Assembly (NCBI RefSeq): GCF_011043775.1
Contig: NZ_JAAKXY010000002.1
Coordinates: 310,001-374,000 of the forward strand
From: Natronolimnobius sp. AArcel1
Lineage (GTDB): Archaea; Halobacteriota; Halobacteria; Halobacteriales; Natrialbaceae
Length of the DNA: 64,000 nt
Direction of reading: 5' to 3'
Positions 1-8,912 of this stretch are shown here, piece by piece. The notes below the pieces were generated by a model that did no database searches, was not told the origin of the DNA, and saw only the letters and a list, made by a program, of their open reading frames with translations. A program made the translations under genes and the position numbers. The first letter of the stretch is position 1; every line of letters begins with the position of its first letter.

Positions 1-1162
1 CGTTACATAGTAGGTTCTCGAGCAACTGTTTGACTCTGTTCCGGTTGGCTCGAAGCATCGTATCCGACTCGAGGCGAAGTTCGGCTTCGTCCGTCTTGAC
101 AGTCGCCCAGCAGGCGTCAGCAAGAGCCGCCAGTCGAAGCGTCTCAAACTCAGTGACTGCTTCTCCTTCTCGAGCAATGGTCAGCAGATTCTCGATCAGC
201 GTCTCCATGCGGTCGTGTGACTGTGCAACCGCAGCAAGGTGTTCGCTATCACAGTCGAGTCGGGCCTGCTCGAGATGGCCCTGCGCGACGTTCAATGGAT
301 TACGAAGGTCGTGTGAGACGATGCCCGTAAACTCCTCGAGTCGGTCGTTCTGTCGCTCGAGTTCTTGCTGGTAGCGTTTCCGGTCCGTGATCCGTTTTGT
401 CGCGCCGAAAAGTCCCTTTATCTCGCCATTTTCGTCGTACCACGGGACTTTCGAGGTGAGGTTCCACTCGTCGGCGTTTGGACTGTACTCTGCTTTGTTG
501 ATGATCGGTTCACCGGTCTCGATAACATGCATATCGTCGGCGTAGGACTGGCGCTCGTGTTCGCTGTCACCGATTTCGATGTCGGTCTTGCCAAAGATAT
601 TCGCTCGTGTGAACGCGGGAACATCGAGGGTGTCCCCTTCGTGTTCGATTTCCTCGGTGAGGTGCCTGCTCACCCGAACGTGGCGTCCCGCTGTATCTTT
701 GACGAACAGATGAATCGGAATCTGGTCAAAAATTTCGTCCAGCAGATTGCTGTCTTCGCGGCGCTGTCGGTCGTCTCGTGCCTGTTCGACGGCGGCCGCG
801 ATTCGTTCGGCGAGCGTGGCCTCGTCGGTGGCTGATTTCGGGAGATACTCGCTGACGCCCCGCGAGATTGCTTCGCTCGCAATGGCTTCGGAACCGCTGT
901 CCGTGTACAAGAGAAACGCCATCGTGGGGTCACACTGTCGAACCCACTCCAGCAGTTCAAGCCCATCGAGGTCAGCCAGTCGATACTCAGAGACGACACA
1001 GTCAATCGGCGAGTCCGATGATTTGAGCCGCTCGAGTGCAGCCTGAGCGGTCGATTCGGTCACTACTTCGAATCGAGTGGGTTCGTGGGGTGCTCGAGTG
1101 TCAGGCAGATCCAGGGTATCCGATTTCGTATTCACGTACAAAACCCGGATCGAATCAGACAT
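1..1162 (-). CDS. Sensor histidine kinase with degenerate N-terminal receiver and PAS domain (partial, C-terminus off the left edge)
   Basis: The frame opens at the ATG whose complement ends at 1162 and stays open to the window edge (387 codons), so the ATPase domain is cut off. Residues about 5-120 are receiver-like, followed by a PAS segment (about 140-265) and a HisKA dimerisation helix with the H-box SHDLRNPL, phospho-acceptor His284. The receiver lacks the usual acidic pair (Asn11-Thr12 instead of DD), and the phospho-acceptor position is Glu59 in VVSEYRL; the downstream Lys in LPKS is kept. Such a receiver should not be phosphorylated in the normal way, and Glu may mimic a constitutive on state (inference). 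Haloarchaeal kinases of this type usually act in the cytosol; no ligand can be deduced. Confidence 0.9.
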   Translation of the reverse strand, partial: MSDSIRVLYVNTKSDTLDLPDTRAPHEPTRFEVVTESTAQAALERLKSSDSPIDCVVSEYRLADLDGLELLEWVRQCDPTMAFLLYTDSGSEAIASEAISRGVSEYLPKSATDEATLAERIAAAVEQARDDRQRREDSNLLDEIFDQIPIHLFVKDTAGRHVRVSRHLTEEIEHEGDTLDVPAFTRANIFGKTDIEIGDSEHERQSYADDMHVIETGEPIINKAEYSPNADEWNLTSKVPWYDENGEIKGLFGATKRITDRKRYQQELERQNDRLEEFTGIVSHDLRNPLNVAQGHLEQARLDCDSEHLAAVAQSHDRMETLIENLLTIAREGEAVTEFETLRLAALADACWATVKTDEAELRLESDTMLRANRNRVKQLLENLLCN

Positions 1163-1289
1163 TGGTCAGCCAATATACAGGCACTGTTAAAAATATACCC
1201 ATCAATCGTTCGTGATACAGTGCAGGTACGTGGCAGAAGGGTATCGAAGTTCACGTGGTCTACCCAGTGAACTGCCTCCAGTGGCCGGC

Positions 1290-2264
1290 TTAGCGTTCAA
1301 TCTCGACCGCGCGGTCGCTGTCGGCGCTCTCGTAGATTGCATCGATGACTTCCATGTTCGCAATTGCCTCTGCCCCATCCGTTCGTGGCTGGCTGCCAGT
1401 CTCGACACACTCGACGAAGTGCTCGATCTCGAGACGGTACTGATCGACCGGATCGAACGTCTCGACGGCGTGGCGGCCATCGATTTTGTGCTCGAGTTCG
1501 ACGGAGCCGCTACCGGGGTTGAAACCGTCGTCGGCTTCGATCCAGCCGTTGTTCGCTTCGATGCGATAGCGCTGGATGTGGGTCGTATCGAAACCACAGG
1601 CGATGCGGGCGGAGGCCTCGTCGTACTCGAGGATGGCGGCGAGTTCGGTGTCGACGCCGCTGTCTTTGGTGTCTGTCGTGTAGGCGTAGGCGCTGTCGGG
1701 TTCGCCAAGGACTTGCCGAGCGAACGAAAGCGGATAGCAGCCGACGTCCATCAGGCTGCCGCCGGACAGGTCCGGTGAGAGGCGGATATTGTCCAGGTCG
1801 TCGAACAGGCCGAACTTGAACGAGGCCGTCACCGAGCGAATGTCCTCGAGTTCCTCGTCGGCGAGTTCGAGGGCGCGTTCGGTTCGCGGATGGTACTGGT
1901 ACATGAACGCCTCCATCAGGACCACGTCTCGGTCGGCGCAGTACTCGACGACCTCGCGGGCTTCAGCCGCGTCGACGGTCAGTGGCTTCTCACAGAGGAC
2001 GTGGATGCCAGCATCAGCCGCCTTTTTCGTCCACTCTGCATGAAGTGCGTTCGGCAGCGGGATGTAGACCGCGTCGACGCCAGCATTCTCGAGGAGGTCC
2101 TCATACCCTTCATACACCGTCTCGATGCCGTGTTCGTCAGCGACGGCCTGTGCGTCCGCTGCATTGCGGGAGGCGATAGCCGTCACGTTGTGCTCGGTCG
2201 GCTCGATTCCCGGAAGGAACGATCCCTGTGCGATGCCTGCCGTGCTGAGAACGCCAAAATCCAT
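1290..2264 (-). CDS. Gfo/Idh/MocA family oxidoreductase
   Basis: The protein has 324 residues, normal for the family. Its N-terminus is a Rossmann fold beginning MDFGVLSTAGIAQ, and the family signature CEKPLTVD (catalytic-site Lys in EKP) lies near residue 95. The C-terminal half is the alpha/beta substrate domain. Members use NAD(P) to oxidise or reduce sugars, inositols or related polyols in the cytosol. The gene lies 63 bp downstream of a ThuA-domain gene on the same strand, a pairing that suggests sugar or glycoside catabolism. The exact substrate cannot be read from sequence. Confidence 0.9.
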   Translation of the reverse strand: MDFGVLSTAGIAQGSFLPGIEPTEHNVTAIASRNAADAQAVADEHGIETVYEGYEDLLENAGVDAVYIPLPNALHAEWTKKAADAGIHVLCEKPLTVDAAEAREVVEYCADRDVVLMEAFMYQYHPRTERALELADEELEDIRSVTASFKFGLFDDLDNIRLSPDLSGGSLMDVGCYPLSFARQVLGEPDSAYAYTTDTKDSGVDTELAAILEYDEASARIACGFDTTHIQRYRIEANNGWIEADDGFNPGSGSVELEHKIDGRHAVETFDPVDQYRLEIEHFVECVETGSQPRTDGAEAIANMEVIDAIYESADSDRAVEIER

Positions 2265-2327
2265 GGTAGGGCATTGCTGAATGCGCTATAAATAACTAGC
2301 CGGTCCACACGTCGAGCCGTATTCGGG

Positions 2328-2993
2328 CTATGCTACCCAGCCGATGGCGTTGCGCAGCAGCGTCCGGAAACTGTCGTTTTGCAGCGCCTCGTCCGTGTGG
2401 CCGAGCGAAATGTAACAGACGCGACCGTCACCCTCGGTTCGAGTCCACGCGATTGGGTACTCCTCGAGGTCGGGGTGGTCCATGCGGGCGAGAATCGTCA
2501 GGTCGCTGTCCTCGCCCTCGTCAACATCCAACTGGTACGGTTCGTCGAAAATCTGGAAGTCCTCGACGCCTTCGGTGACTGGGTGGTCCTCGAGGATGTC
2601 GACGCCAAACTCGGACTCCTCGGGGTGGGTGAGGAAGTGGCCGCCGATCAGTTCGCGCAGTTCAGGCACGGGTTCGTCACGCGTGTCGAGCAGGTCGTCG
2701 GGGTCGTCGGGAGCCGTGCTCATCAGATCCGCGCCGCAGTGAAGCGGGAGGTAGCCGCCGCCGTTGTGGACAAACGAGAGCACGCTCTCGAGTTGGTCCT
2801 CGGAGAGGTCGCTGTCGGTCAGATAGTCGATTACGACGTCGTACTCGGAGAGATCACAGAGGGCGTCGCGGTCGGTCGTCGTCGTGACGTCTGCGGCGTC
2901 GCCGATAGCGGCGGCCAGTTCGGGTCCTTTCTCGTCAATTGAGTGAAATGGAAACGTCGTCTCGCCGATCAGGAGTGCCGTCGTGTCGGTCAT
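2328..2993 (-). CDS. ThuA domain protein (glutamine amidotransferase-like fold)
   Basis: The protein has 221 residues from the ATG at 2993; an in-frame upstream extension to 3074 does not look like family sequence. ThuA features are an N-terminal strand with ALLIGETTFPFH, the central segment GGGYLPLHCGA, and a C-terminal PIAWTRTEGDGRVCYISLGH that is strongly conserved in the family. ThuA proteins were named from a trehalose-utilisation operon and adopt a class I amidotransferase-like fold; their chemistry is poorly defined. The Gfo/Idh/MocA gene follows on the same strand, so the two probably work together on a sugar substrate. Confidence 0.85.
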   Translation of the reverse strand: MTDTTALLIGETTFPFHSIDEKGPELAAAIGDAADVTTTTDRDALCDLSEYDVVIDYLTDSDLSEDQLESVLSFVHNGGGYLPLHCGADLMSTAPDDPDDLLDTRDEPVPELRELIGGHFLTHPEESEFGVDILEDHPVTEGVEDFQIFDEPYQLDVDEGEDSDLTILARMDHPDLEEYPIAWTRTEGDGRVCYISLGHTDEALQNDSFRTLLRNAIGWVA

Positions 2994-3113
2994 ATCGGTC
3001 CGGTTGTCGCCGACTGCCAAGTAGTTTGATACCGAGCGCCATCGCGTATCATCGTACTGACCCGTCAGACGCATGCCGGACCGGTAAGAGCGTTCTCGTT
3101 GTATGGTCCCATA

Positions 3114-3683
3114 ATGTCCGTCTCAGACCGCTTGCGTCAGTTGCGACCCGATACCGAGACGACTGATCCCCTCGATTCGGACGAGCGCCGTTCGAGCGCC
3201 GACCACGTCGTCGCTGCGACCGCTCGAGGCGTTCAGGCGGGGTTCGTCGCGACGCTGATTATGACGGCGTTCCGGTTGCCGATCCTCCGCTCACTCCCGC
3301 CGTCGGCGAACTTCTGGTCGCAGTACGTTTCAGGCGGTGACCCGGACAATCACCCGTTTGCAGGCTTGGTCTTACACTTTATTTACGGCATTCAGGCCGG
3401 AGCAATCTTCGGCGGGCTTTTTGCGCTGCAAGACGCTGAGCGCTCGATCGAACCCGAACAGCGCGGGCTCGTTTGGGGGTCAGTCTACGGCATGGCCCTA
3501 TCGGCGTTTGGGTCTCAGATCATGCTCAAGGAAATGCTCGATATCCGACTCGAGGCGAACGAACTTGCGCTGTTTCACGCGGGCCATCTCGTCTATGGAC
3601 TTGCACTCGGCGCGTGGGTCGGTTCCCGGACGGAGGGTGTCGACGACCCCGAAGACGAGTACGAGTACGACGACGGCAACTGA
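3114..3683 (+). CDS. Membrane protein of unknown function
   Basis: The protein has 189 residues from the ATG at 3114 (MSVSDRL); a TTG five codons upstream is less likely. After a charged N-terminal 45 residues there are about four hydrophobic segments with small-residue packing (residues about 48-65, 90-112, 125-145 and 155-175) and an acidic C-terminal tail. I do not recognise a catalytic motif. The gene is divergent from thuA, with about 120 bp between the start codons, so a shared control region is possible. The pattern resembles conserved haloarchaeal proteins of unknown function. Confidence 0.75.
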   Translation: MSVSDRLRQLRPDTETTDPLDSDERRSSADHVVAATARGVQAGFVATLIMTAFRLPILRSLPPSANFWSQYVSGGDPDNHPFAGLVLHFIYGIQAGAIFGGLFALQDAERSIEPEQRGLVWGSVYGMALSAFGSQIMLKEMLDIRLEANELALFHAGHLVYGLALGAWVGSRTEGVDDPEDEYEYDDGN

Positions 3684-3805
3684 CGACTGCGCCGGTCAAT
3701 TTTAACACTACTCGAGTCCAAGTTACCAAGCGTTAACAGCGGTATTACGAACAGCTGATCTCGCTCATAACAACCTGTTTAGGCCGGTAGCGATGGAATT
3801 GAGGT

Positions 3806-4657
3806 ATGGAACTCGGCGTCGTTATCGGCGTGGTTGTTATCGGGTTCGTCCACGGCGTGTTGCCGGACCACGGCTGGCCTATTGCGGCGACGTACGCGCT
3901 CAACCGCCAGCGCCGGTTGCTGTACGGGTTCGTCGCTGCCTTGATTCTCGGCGTAGGACATCTCATCAGCAGCGTCGTCCTCGTCCTCGCATACTTCTGG
4001 TTCAGCGCGTTCGCCGATTTCGCGGAGGGGCCGTGGATGCGCTATATCGCCGGCACGTTGTTGATTCTGCTCGGCATTCACGAGTACCGACACGGGGGAC
4101 ACGGGAACGTGGGTCACGGACACGATCACAGCCACGAGGACGACCCCGATCATGGACACGGCCATGGGGACCACGACCACGGTCAGAAGCACGGCCACAG
4201 CCATGACCATGACCTCGGTCACGACCACCACAGCAGCCACGATCACGACGACTACAACAACCACAGTCACGGCCACGACCACAACGCCAAACCCGACGAT
4301 CGCGGCCTCCTCGAGCGCCTTCGGTCGTTTCTCCCAGGCGGCGGCCACCAGCATCTCACCGAGGAACACGCCGAGCGCGGGCTGACCGCACTGGGCGTGA
4401 CTGCCCTGCTGCTTGGCTTTGCCCACGAGGAGCCGATTCAGATTCTGGCGATCTGTGTCGGGACTGAGGCCTGCCTCGAGTTGATGCTCATTTACTCACT
4501 CGCGGTTATCGTCGCCATCGTCATCCCAACGCTCCTGTTGATCGCGGGCTACGAACACCATCGCGAGCGCGTCGAGCGAATCACGCCATACCTGCCGACG
4601 ATTACGGCAGTTGTCCTCGTTGGGATGGGGCTGGCGTTCATCAGTGGTCTCATTTGA
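3806..4657 (+). CDS. NicO/RcnA-like nickel-cobalt transporter with His-rich loop
   Basis: The protein has 283 residues. Hydrophobic segments flank a long hydrophilic loop (residues about 93-165) with roughly 25 histidines in HGH, HDH and HSH repeats. The N-terminal HGVLPDHGWP matches the metal-binding HX4DH motif of NicO-type transporters, and a second polar motif (GFAHEEP) lies after the loop. The family moves Ni2+ or Co2+, and sometimes other transition metals, across the cytoplasmic membrane; the loop probably buffers or delivers metal. RcnA members export and other NicO members import, and direction cannot be told here. No metallochaperone or urease genes are adjacent. Confidence 0.85.
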   Translation: MELGVVIGVVVIGFVHGVLPDHGWPIAATYALNRQRRLLYGFVAALILGVGHLISSVVLVLAYFWFSAFADFAEGPWMRYIAGTLLILLGIHEYRHGGHGNVGHGHDHSHEDDPDHGHGHGDHDHGQKHGHSHDHDLGHDHHSSHDHDDYNNHSHGHDHNAKPDDRGLLERLRSFLPGGGHQHLTEEHAERGLTALGVTALLLGFAHEEPIQILAICVGTEACLELMLIYSLAVIVAIVIPTLLLIAGYEHHRERVERITPYLPTITAVVLVGMGLAFISGLI

Positions 4658-4670
4658 GGGGTGCAGGTCG

Positions 4671-5735
4671 TTACTCGAGGACGTCTGCACTCGTGAGATT
4701 TTGAACATCCTCCTCGAGTCGGCCGGCATACTCGAGGCGGAGTTCACGGGCATCAGCTTGCGTCACGAATTGGCGGCCGTCGATTCGGCTGGCGATTGGG
4801 TGGTAGTTTTCGATATCGAAGCCCATTCGCTCGAGGTAGGCGGCGACTCCTGTCGCATCGAGTCCGATGTCGATAGCCGTCTCCGTGAGCTGTGAGACGA
4901 TTGCAGCCCGGGGCAAGGCGACCTCGGCGTTCGTGACGTGCCCGACAGTGATGTCGTCGGCACTGCCTGCGGCGACTGAGGACGACGACGTGGCGTATCG
5001 GCCAACGTGGACGTGGCCGCGGGCGACTCGCTCGAGGATGGCCTCGAGATCGGCTGCCAGCCGGCAGAGTTGACTGGGGAGTGCTGTATCCGGTAGTCGC
5101 CACTCGAGCATGCTCGAGTTGGTGCGTGAGTCCGCGGCGGGAGTGAACGCAATTGGCCACTCGATGGCTGCCGCGTCGGACGGATCGCTCGAGTTCGCCG
5201 GCGAAGCGGCGTCTGCGAGACTGTCGATGTACTCGAACGCGCGCGCTCCCGTCGGGATTCCGTGATGTGTTCGATAGCCGTGAGCACGCGCACTGTTTGC
5301 GACACGATTACCTCGACAATATGGGGCGGAACTGACCAACGCCAGCGCGGGCGTCAACGCAAGAAGCGTGTTCCACTGCTCGCACCCATTGCGCGCGTCG
5401 AACCGGAGGCGCGCACCAGCGCTTGCGGGCACCGAGTCAGTGCTCGAGGCGTCCTGCCCGTGCTTGCTCACTGGCCCGTTGTTGATCGGCGTCGCAAGCG
5501 GGACGAGCCGTCGATCCAACGTCGCTGCGGTCGCACAGACACTGGAGAAGCGATCAGCGATCGGGCTGCTCGCAGCCGACGGTGCGGACTCGAGGGGGCC
5601 CTTGACCGTCACCAGCGCATCAGCAGGGCCGTGGCTGATTCCGGCCTGTGCGGCGGCATCGATCAGCGGAGTAGCCGAGACGAGTTCACCGTCGCGGTCG
5701 ACGACCCAGTAGTCGGCGGCAAGTCGCAGCTGCAT
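4671..5735 (-). CDS. GCS2-like (glutamate-cysteine ligase family) protein, probable pseudoenzyme
   Basis: The protein has 354 residues. The middle and C-terminal parts resemble haloarchaeal gamma-glutamylcysteine ligases: TPALALVSSAPYCRG, SARAHGYR and EWRLPDTALPSQLCRLAADL are in family order. The N-terminus, where active enzymes have the metal-binding IEEEF-type glutamate cluster, reads LAADYWVVDRDG, so those glutamates are missing. I infer a non-catalytic or altered-function paralogue rather than the thiol biosynthesis enzyme GshA. The gene starts 12 bp after the upstream YciE-like gene and is probably the last gene of a four-gene minus-strand run from 7291. Relation to GCS2 is judged from motifs alone. 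Confidence 0.7.
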   Translation of the reverse strand: MQLRLAADYWVVDRDGELVSATPLIDAAAQAGISHGPADALVTVKGPLESAPSAASSPIADRFSSVCATAATLDRRLVPLATPINNGPVSKHGQDASSTDSVPASAGARLRFDARNGCEQWNTLLALTPALALVSSAPYCRGNRVANSARAHGYRTHHGIPTGARAFEYIDSLADAASPANSSDPSDAAAIEWPIAFTPAADSRTNSSMLEWRLPDTALPSQLCRLAADLEAILERVARGHVHVGRYATSSSSVAAGSADDITVGHVTNAEVALPRAAIVSQLTETAIDIGLDATGVAAYLERMGFDIENYHPIASRIDGRQFVTQADARELRLEYAGRLEEDVQNLTSADVLE

Positions 5736-5747
5736 GCGAACGGATCG

Positions 5748-6254
5748 TCATGCCTCCTCGCGTCTCGGTTGGGCCATCGCAAAGCCATCCTCGAGGTCCT
5801 CGAGGGTGGCACACATCGCTCGTTCGTCGGCGAGTATCGCCTCGAGCGGGTCGACCACGTCGTCGGCGTAGGCGAGCCGCCCGGCGAGTCGAACCAGCAT
5901 CTCGTAGGTCCGACTCTCGAATCGTTCGGCGAGCAACGCCGTCTCGAGTGGGGGCGGGTCAGGGGCGTCGGATTCCGGGTGGAGGTCATCGCGTCGGGCC
6001 GCTGCGAGTTCGTCCACTATTTGCGAGCGACTGGCTCGCGGCCGACGCCCGAGTGCGGCAAACACGCGCTCGAGGCGGTCGACGTGTTGTTCAGTCTCCT
6101 CGCGGTGGGTGGACAGCGCCTGCTCGAGGGCGTCGTTGCCGGCGTCAGCGGCGTCGGTCGCGAGTTCCGAGAGGAGTTCGACCTGGGTTCGCTCTGCGTA
6201 GTAGGCGTGCTGTAGCTGGAATCCGAACAGATCCTCGATAGTTTCGATGTTCAT
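5748..6254 (-). CDS. YciE/DUF892-type ferritin-like protein
   Basis: The protein has 168 residues from the ATG at 6254 (MNIETIEDLFGF); the longer upstream frame is low-complexity shadow sequence. The opening ETIEDLF..QLQHAYYAE is the hallmark of the YciE/YciF ferritin-like family, with Glu and His (THREETEQHVDRLE) placed on helices as in di-iron four-helix bundles. Family members in bacteria and haloarchaea are linked to stress, but their chemistry is uncertain. The gene sits between another DUF892-like gene and the GCS2-like gene on the same strand, with gaps of about 100 and 12 bp. Confidence 0.85.
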   Translation of the reverse strand: MNIETIEDLFGFQLQHAYYAERTQVELLSELATDAADAGNDALEQALSTHREETEQHVDRLERVFAALGRRPRASRSQIVDELAAARRDDLHPESDAPDPPPLETALLAERFESRTYEMLVRLAGRLAYADDVVDPLEAILADERAMCATLEDLEDGFAMAQPRREEA

Positions 6255-6354
6255 AGCTGAAGTGGTGATAAATCGGGTGTGGCACTGCGCGTCAGGAGCC
6301 AACCGCGGCTGGCCGGGACGGGCACTCGAGTCGCCGTCGGTCTCACGAGTGCGC

Positions 6355-6945
6355 TCACTGGTACGGATCGAGCGACGCGCGGTCGGCGTCGTCGATCTGA
6401 CTCGCTGCCAGCAGTCGGTCAACAGCCGCGCCATCGGCGAGCGACTCGAGTTCTGTCCGCACGTCACAGGCGTGTTCGTAGTTCGGTGCAATCGCATCCG
6501 CGACAGCCTCGCCAGTCTCGTCGTCGAGTGAGCGAGCCAGACCGATGACCCGCTCGTAGCGCGTACACTCGAGCGCCTCGAGTTTCAGCATCGTTTCGAC
6601 GTAGTACAGCGGCCGCAACTCGTCGTTTAAGACGACGTTGTTGAACTTCTCTTTGTCCGCGATCAGGCCGTCCAGTTCGGGCACAGGCCCGGTATCCAGA
6701 CGGTGATCAAGGACGTCGAACGCCTCCTCGAGGTGTCTGCGGCGGTCGGCCGTTTGCTCTCGTCGCTGGTCAATCGCGTACTGTAACTGCTCGCGGCACT
6801 GAAGTTCGCGCACCGTATCCAGCGTGTCGATCGCAACATCGGCTGACAGCGTCTCGAGTGCGGTGTCAATGCCCTGTTCGAGCGCGTCGAGGCGCGCCAG
6901 TTCAGCCGCAAGCGTCTCGTGTGGCGTCATGTCTCTTGGAGTCAT
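6355..6945 (-). CDS. DUF892-like helical protein
   Basis: The protein has 196 residues from the ATG at 6945; a second ATG at 6930 is also possible. It is almost entirely helical and charged, with DKEKFNNVVLNDEL and the helix YYVETMLKLEALECTRYERV resembling the second half of YciE-like ferritin-fold proteins, but the metal ligands are less clear than in the neighbour at 5748-6254. The start lies 22 bp after the DUF5789-like gene, so co-transcription is likely. The ferritin-like assignment is by resemblance. Confidence 0.65.
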   Translation of the reverse strand: MTPRDMTPHETLAAELARLDALEQGIDTALETLSADVAIDTLDTVRELQCREQLQYAIDQRREQTADRRRHLEEAFDVLDHRLDTGPVPELDGLIADKEKFNNVVLNDELRPLYYVETMLKLEALECTRYERVIGLARSLDDETGEAVADAIAPNYEHACDVRTELESLADGAAVDRLLAASQIDDADRASLDPYQ

Positions 6946-6967
6946 TATCAGAACCTCTCGAGAAGTC

Positions 6968-7291
6968 TCAGAACGACTGTTGCATCCGGGTCGTGTCGGT
7001 GTCGTGTGGGCTGTCGCCGCGGTCGCTGTATCGCGGTCGTCCCACGGCATCGCGCCGGACACCGTTGAAGATCGCCAGCTCGAGGTCATCCCGGCTTTCG
7101 TAGGTTTCGTGGCCGGAGGTCTCGAGCACCGTCTGGAGTGGATCGGATTCGTGTGGATAGACGATTTCGACGTCTGCATACCGCTCGAGCACGTCCGCCG
7201 TCGTCATCGGGAACGTTGCGTCCTCGAATAACTGGGTGATTTCTCCGACGGCAAGCGAGTGTCGCGCATCGGCATTGTCGGTGTGATTCAT
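6968..7291 (-). CDS. DUF5789 family protein
   Basis: The protein has 107 residues from the ATG at 7291. It matches the haloarchaeal small-protein pattern that I know as DUF5789: a short conserved core with FPMTTADVLERYADVEI, then ETYESRDDLELAIFNGV and a closing VGRPRYSDRGD. Function is unknown; the core resembles small helical folds used in regulation. It is the first gene of the minus-strand run DUF5789, DUF892-like, YciE-like, GCS2-like. Confidence 0.8.
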   Translation of the reverse strand: MNHTDNADARHSLAVGEITQLFEDATFPMTTADVLERYADVEIVYPHESDPLQTVLETSGHETYESRDDLELAIFNGVRRDAVGRPRYSDRGDSPHDTDTTRMQQSF

Positions 7292-7458
7292 CGTCCCCCT
7301 CCTACTGGCATCCACGACATAGTAGTGGAGCCTGCAGATGACGACCGCCTGCCCGCGTGCAGTTATCCGCCCAATCACTCACTGTCAAAACACAGTTCGA
7401 CGCGGAAACAATCAGGCGAACACCTACCTATAGGTTAACTGCCACGCTAGCCTCATCA

Positions 7459-8244
7459 ATGACCCACATCGACCGACTCACCGTCTATCCCGTGAAGGGA
7501 CTCGACGGTATCGACTGCGAGCACACGTCGATACTCGAGGGTGGCACGCTCGAGTACGACAGAGAGTTCGCCCTGTTCGATGCGGACGGCGACGTTGTCA
7601 ACGGCAAGCGAACCGACCGAATTCACGACCTCGAGACTGGATTCGATCCTGAGACGACAACGCTTACTGTCGCACCTCCCGACGGCGACAGCCTCGCGTT
7701 CGACCTCGAGTCAGCGTCCGGCCGCGAACGCGCTGCCGACTGGTTCGGCGACTTCTTCGATCTCGAGGTCACGCTCGAGCGCGACCGTTCGCTCGGTTAT
7801 GTGGATCGCCGTGAGATGGGACCGTCGGTGATCAGTACGGCCACGCTCCGCGAAGTCGCCTCCTGGTTCGACGACGCGGACCTCACCGTCGACAGCGTTC
7901 GGCGACGGATGCGAGCGAATGTCGAAGTCGGCGGCGTCGAGCCGTTCTGGGAGGACCGGTTTGTCGGCGACGACGCGCCCGCGTTCGAGGTCGACGGCAT
8001 TTGTTTCGAGGGCGTCACACCCTGCGGGCGCTGTGTCGTCCCCCAACGCGACCCCGACACGGGCGAGACACTCGAGGGCTTCAGAGAGCGCTTTATCGAG
8101 CGCCGCGAGGCGACGTTCCCCGAATGGGCCGACGAGGCGGCGTTCGACCACTACTACACGCTGATGGTCATCATGCAGATTCCGGAGACAGACCGCGGTG
8201 ACGACCTCGCAGTCGGCGATTCGATCACGATTCCACCGGCGTAG
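7459..8244 (+). CDS. MOSC domain protein (mARC-like)
   Basis: The protein has 261 residues from the ATG at 7459. Residues 1-100 form the MOSC N-terminal beta-barrel (RLTVYPVKGLDG, LEYDREFALFD), and residues about 120-255 the MOSC domain with the conserved cysteine region TPCGRCVVPQRDPDTGE. MOSC proteins bind molybdenum cofactor through that cysteine; relatives such as mARC and YcbX reduce N-hydroxylated compounds, but the substrate here is unknown. It is divergent from the DUF5789 gene. No electron-transfer partner is adjacent. Confidence 0.9.
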   Translation: MTHIDRLTVYPVKGLDGIDCEHTSILEGGTLEYDREFALFDADGDVVNGKRTDRIHDLETGFDPETTTLTVAPPDGDSLAFDLESASGRERAADWFGDFFDLEVTLERDRSLGYVDRREMGPSVISTATLREVASWFDDADLTVDSVRRRMRANVEVGGVEPFWEDRFVGDDAPAFEVDGICFEGVTPCGRCVVPQRDPDTGETLEGFRERFIERREATFPEWADEAAFDHYYTLMVIMQIPETDRGDDLAVGDSITIPPA

Positions 8245-8328
8245 CGCCCTCAAGCGTGTTCGACGACGACCACTCGCAGCATGTGCGGTGACGGAAAACA
8301 CTACCACCACCAACAGCGTAGTGACACC

Positions 8329-8907
8329 ATGGCTACGCCACCGCTGATCACCCTTTCTGGACCGCCCGCGGCCGGAACGTCGACGTGTTCGGAACTGCTC
8401 TCGATGGCGTTTGGCTACGAAGTACTCAATGGTGGCGACAGTTTCAGAGCGCTCGCCGCCGAACGCAACCTGTCTGTTGCGGAGTTTACCGCCGTCGCCG
8501 AATCAGACCCCGATATCGACCGCGAACTGGATCGTCGACTCGAGGCCGCCATCGACGCCCACCTCGCTGGCGAGCGCGACCCGACTGGCGAAGGGCTGCT
8601 CGTCGAATCCCGGCTTGCAGGGTGGCACGCCGATGGCCGCGCAACGCTGTCGGTGTGGCTCGATGCGCCGCTCGAGGTGCGTGCGGATCGACTCGGTGAT
8701 CGAGACGAGGCGCCCGCGGAACTCCGCGAACGCGAGCAAAGCGACGCCGAACGCTACCGGGAGTACTACGATATCGATATCACGGATCTGTCGCCCTACG
8801 ACCTCGTGATCGACACGGAAACGCTCTCGGCGGATGCAACGTTTCAGGTGGTGAAGACAGCAATCGACGACGTCAGCGGCGTCGAGCACACGTTCCGAGA
8901 ACTGTGA
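8329..8907 (+). CDS. Cytidylate kinase-like P-loop kinase
   Basis: The protein has 192 residues from the ATG at 8329, the usual size for archaeal CMP kinases. The P-loop GPPAAGTSTC lies at residues about 9-18, followed by LNGGDSFRALA (NMP-binding region), VESRLAGW, and a lid segment DRDEAPAELREREQSDAERYREYYDID. Archaeal Cmk converts (d)CMP to (d)CDP. The canonical haloarchaeal cmk usually lies near ribosomal genes, so this copy may be a paralogue with another nucleotide or small-molecule substrate (inference). It is convergent with the amidotransferase gene, separated by 5 bp. Confidence 0.85.
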   Translation: MATPPLITLSGPPAAGTSTCSELLSMAFGYEVLNGGDSFRALAAERNLSVAEFTAVAESDPDIDRELDRRLEAAIDAHLAGERDPTGEGLLVESRLAGWHADGRATLSVWLDAPLEVRADRLGDRDEAPAELREREQSDAERYREYYDIDITDLSPYDLVIDTETLSADATFQVVKTAIDDVSGVEHTFREL

Positions 8908-8912
8908 CGGCG

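Noticed and set aside
5262-6215. Plus-strand frame of 317 codons over the GCS2-like and YciE-like genes
   Set aside because: It spans two real minus-strand genes and has no domain of its own.
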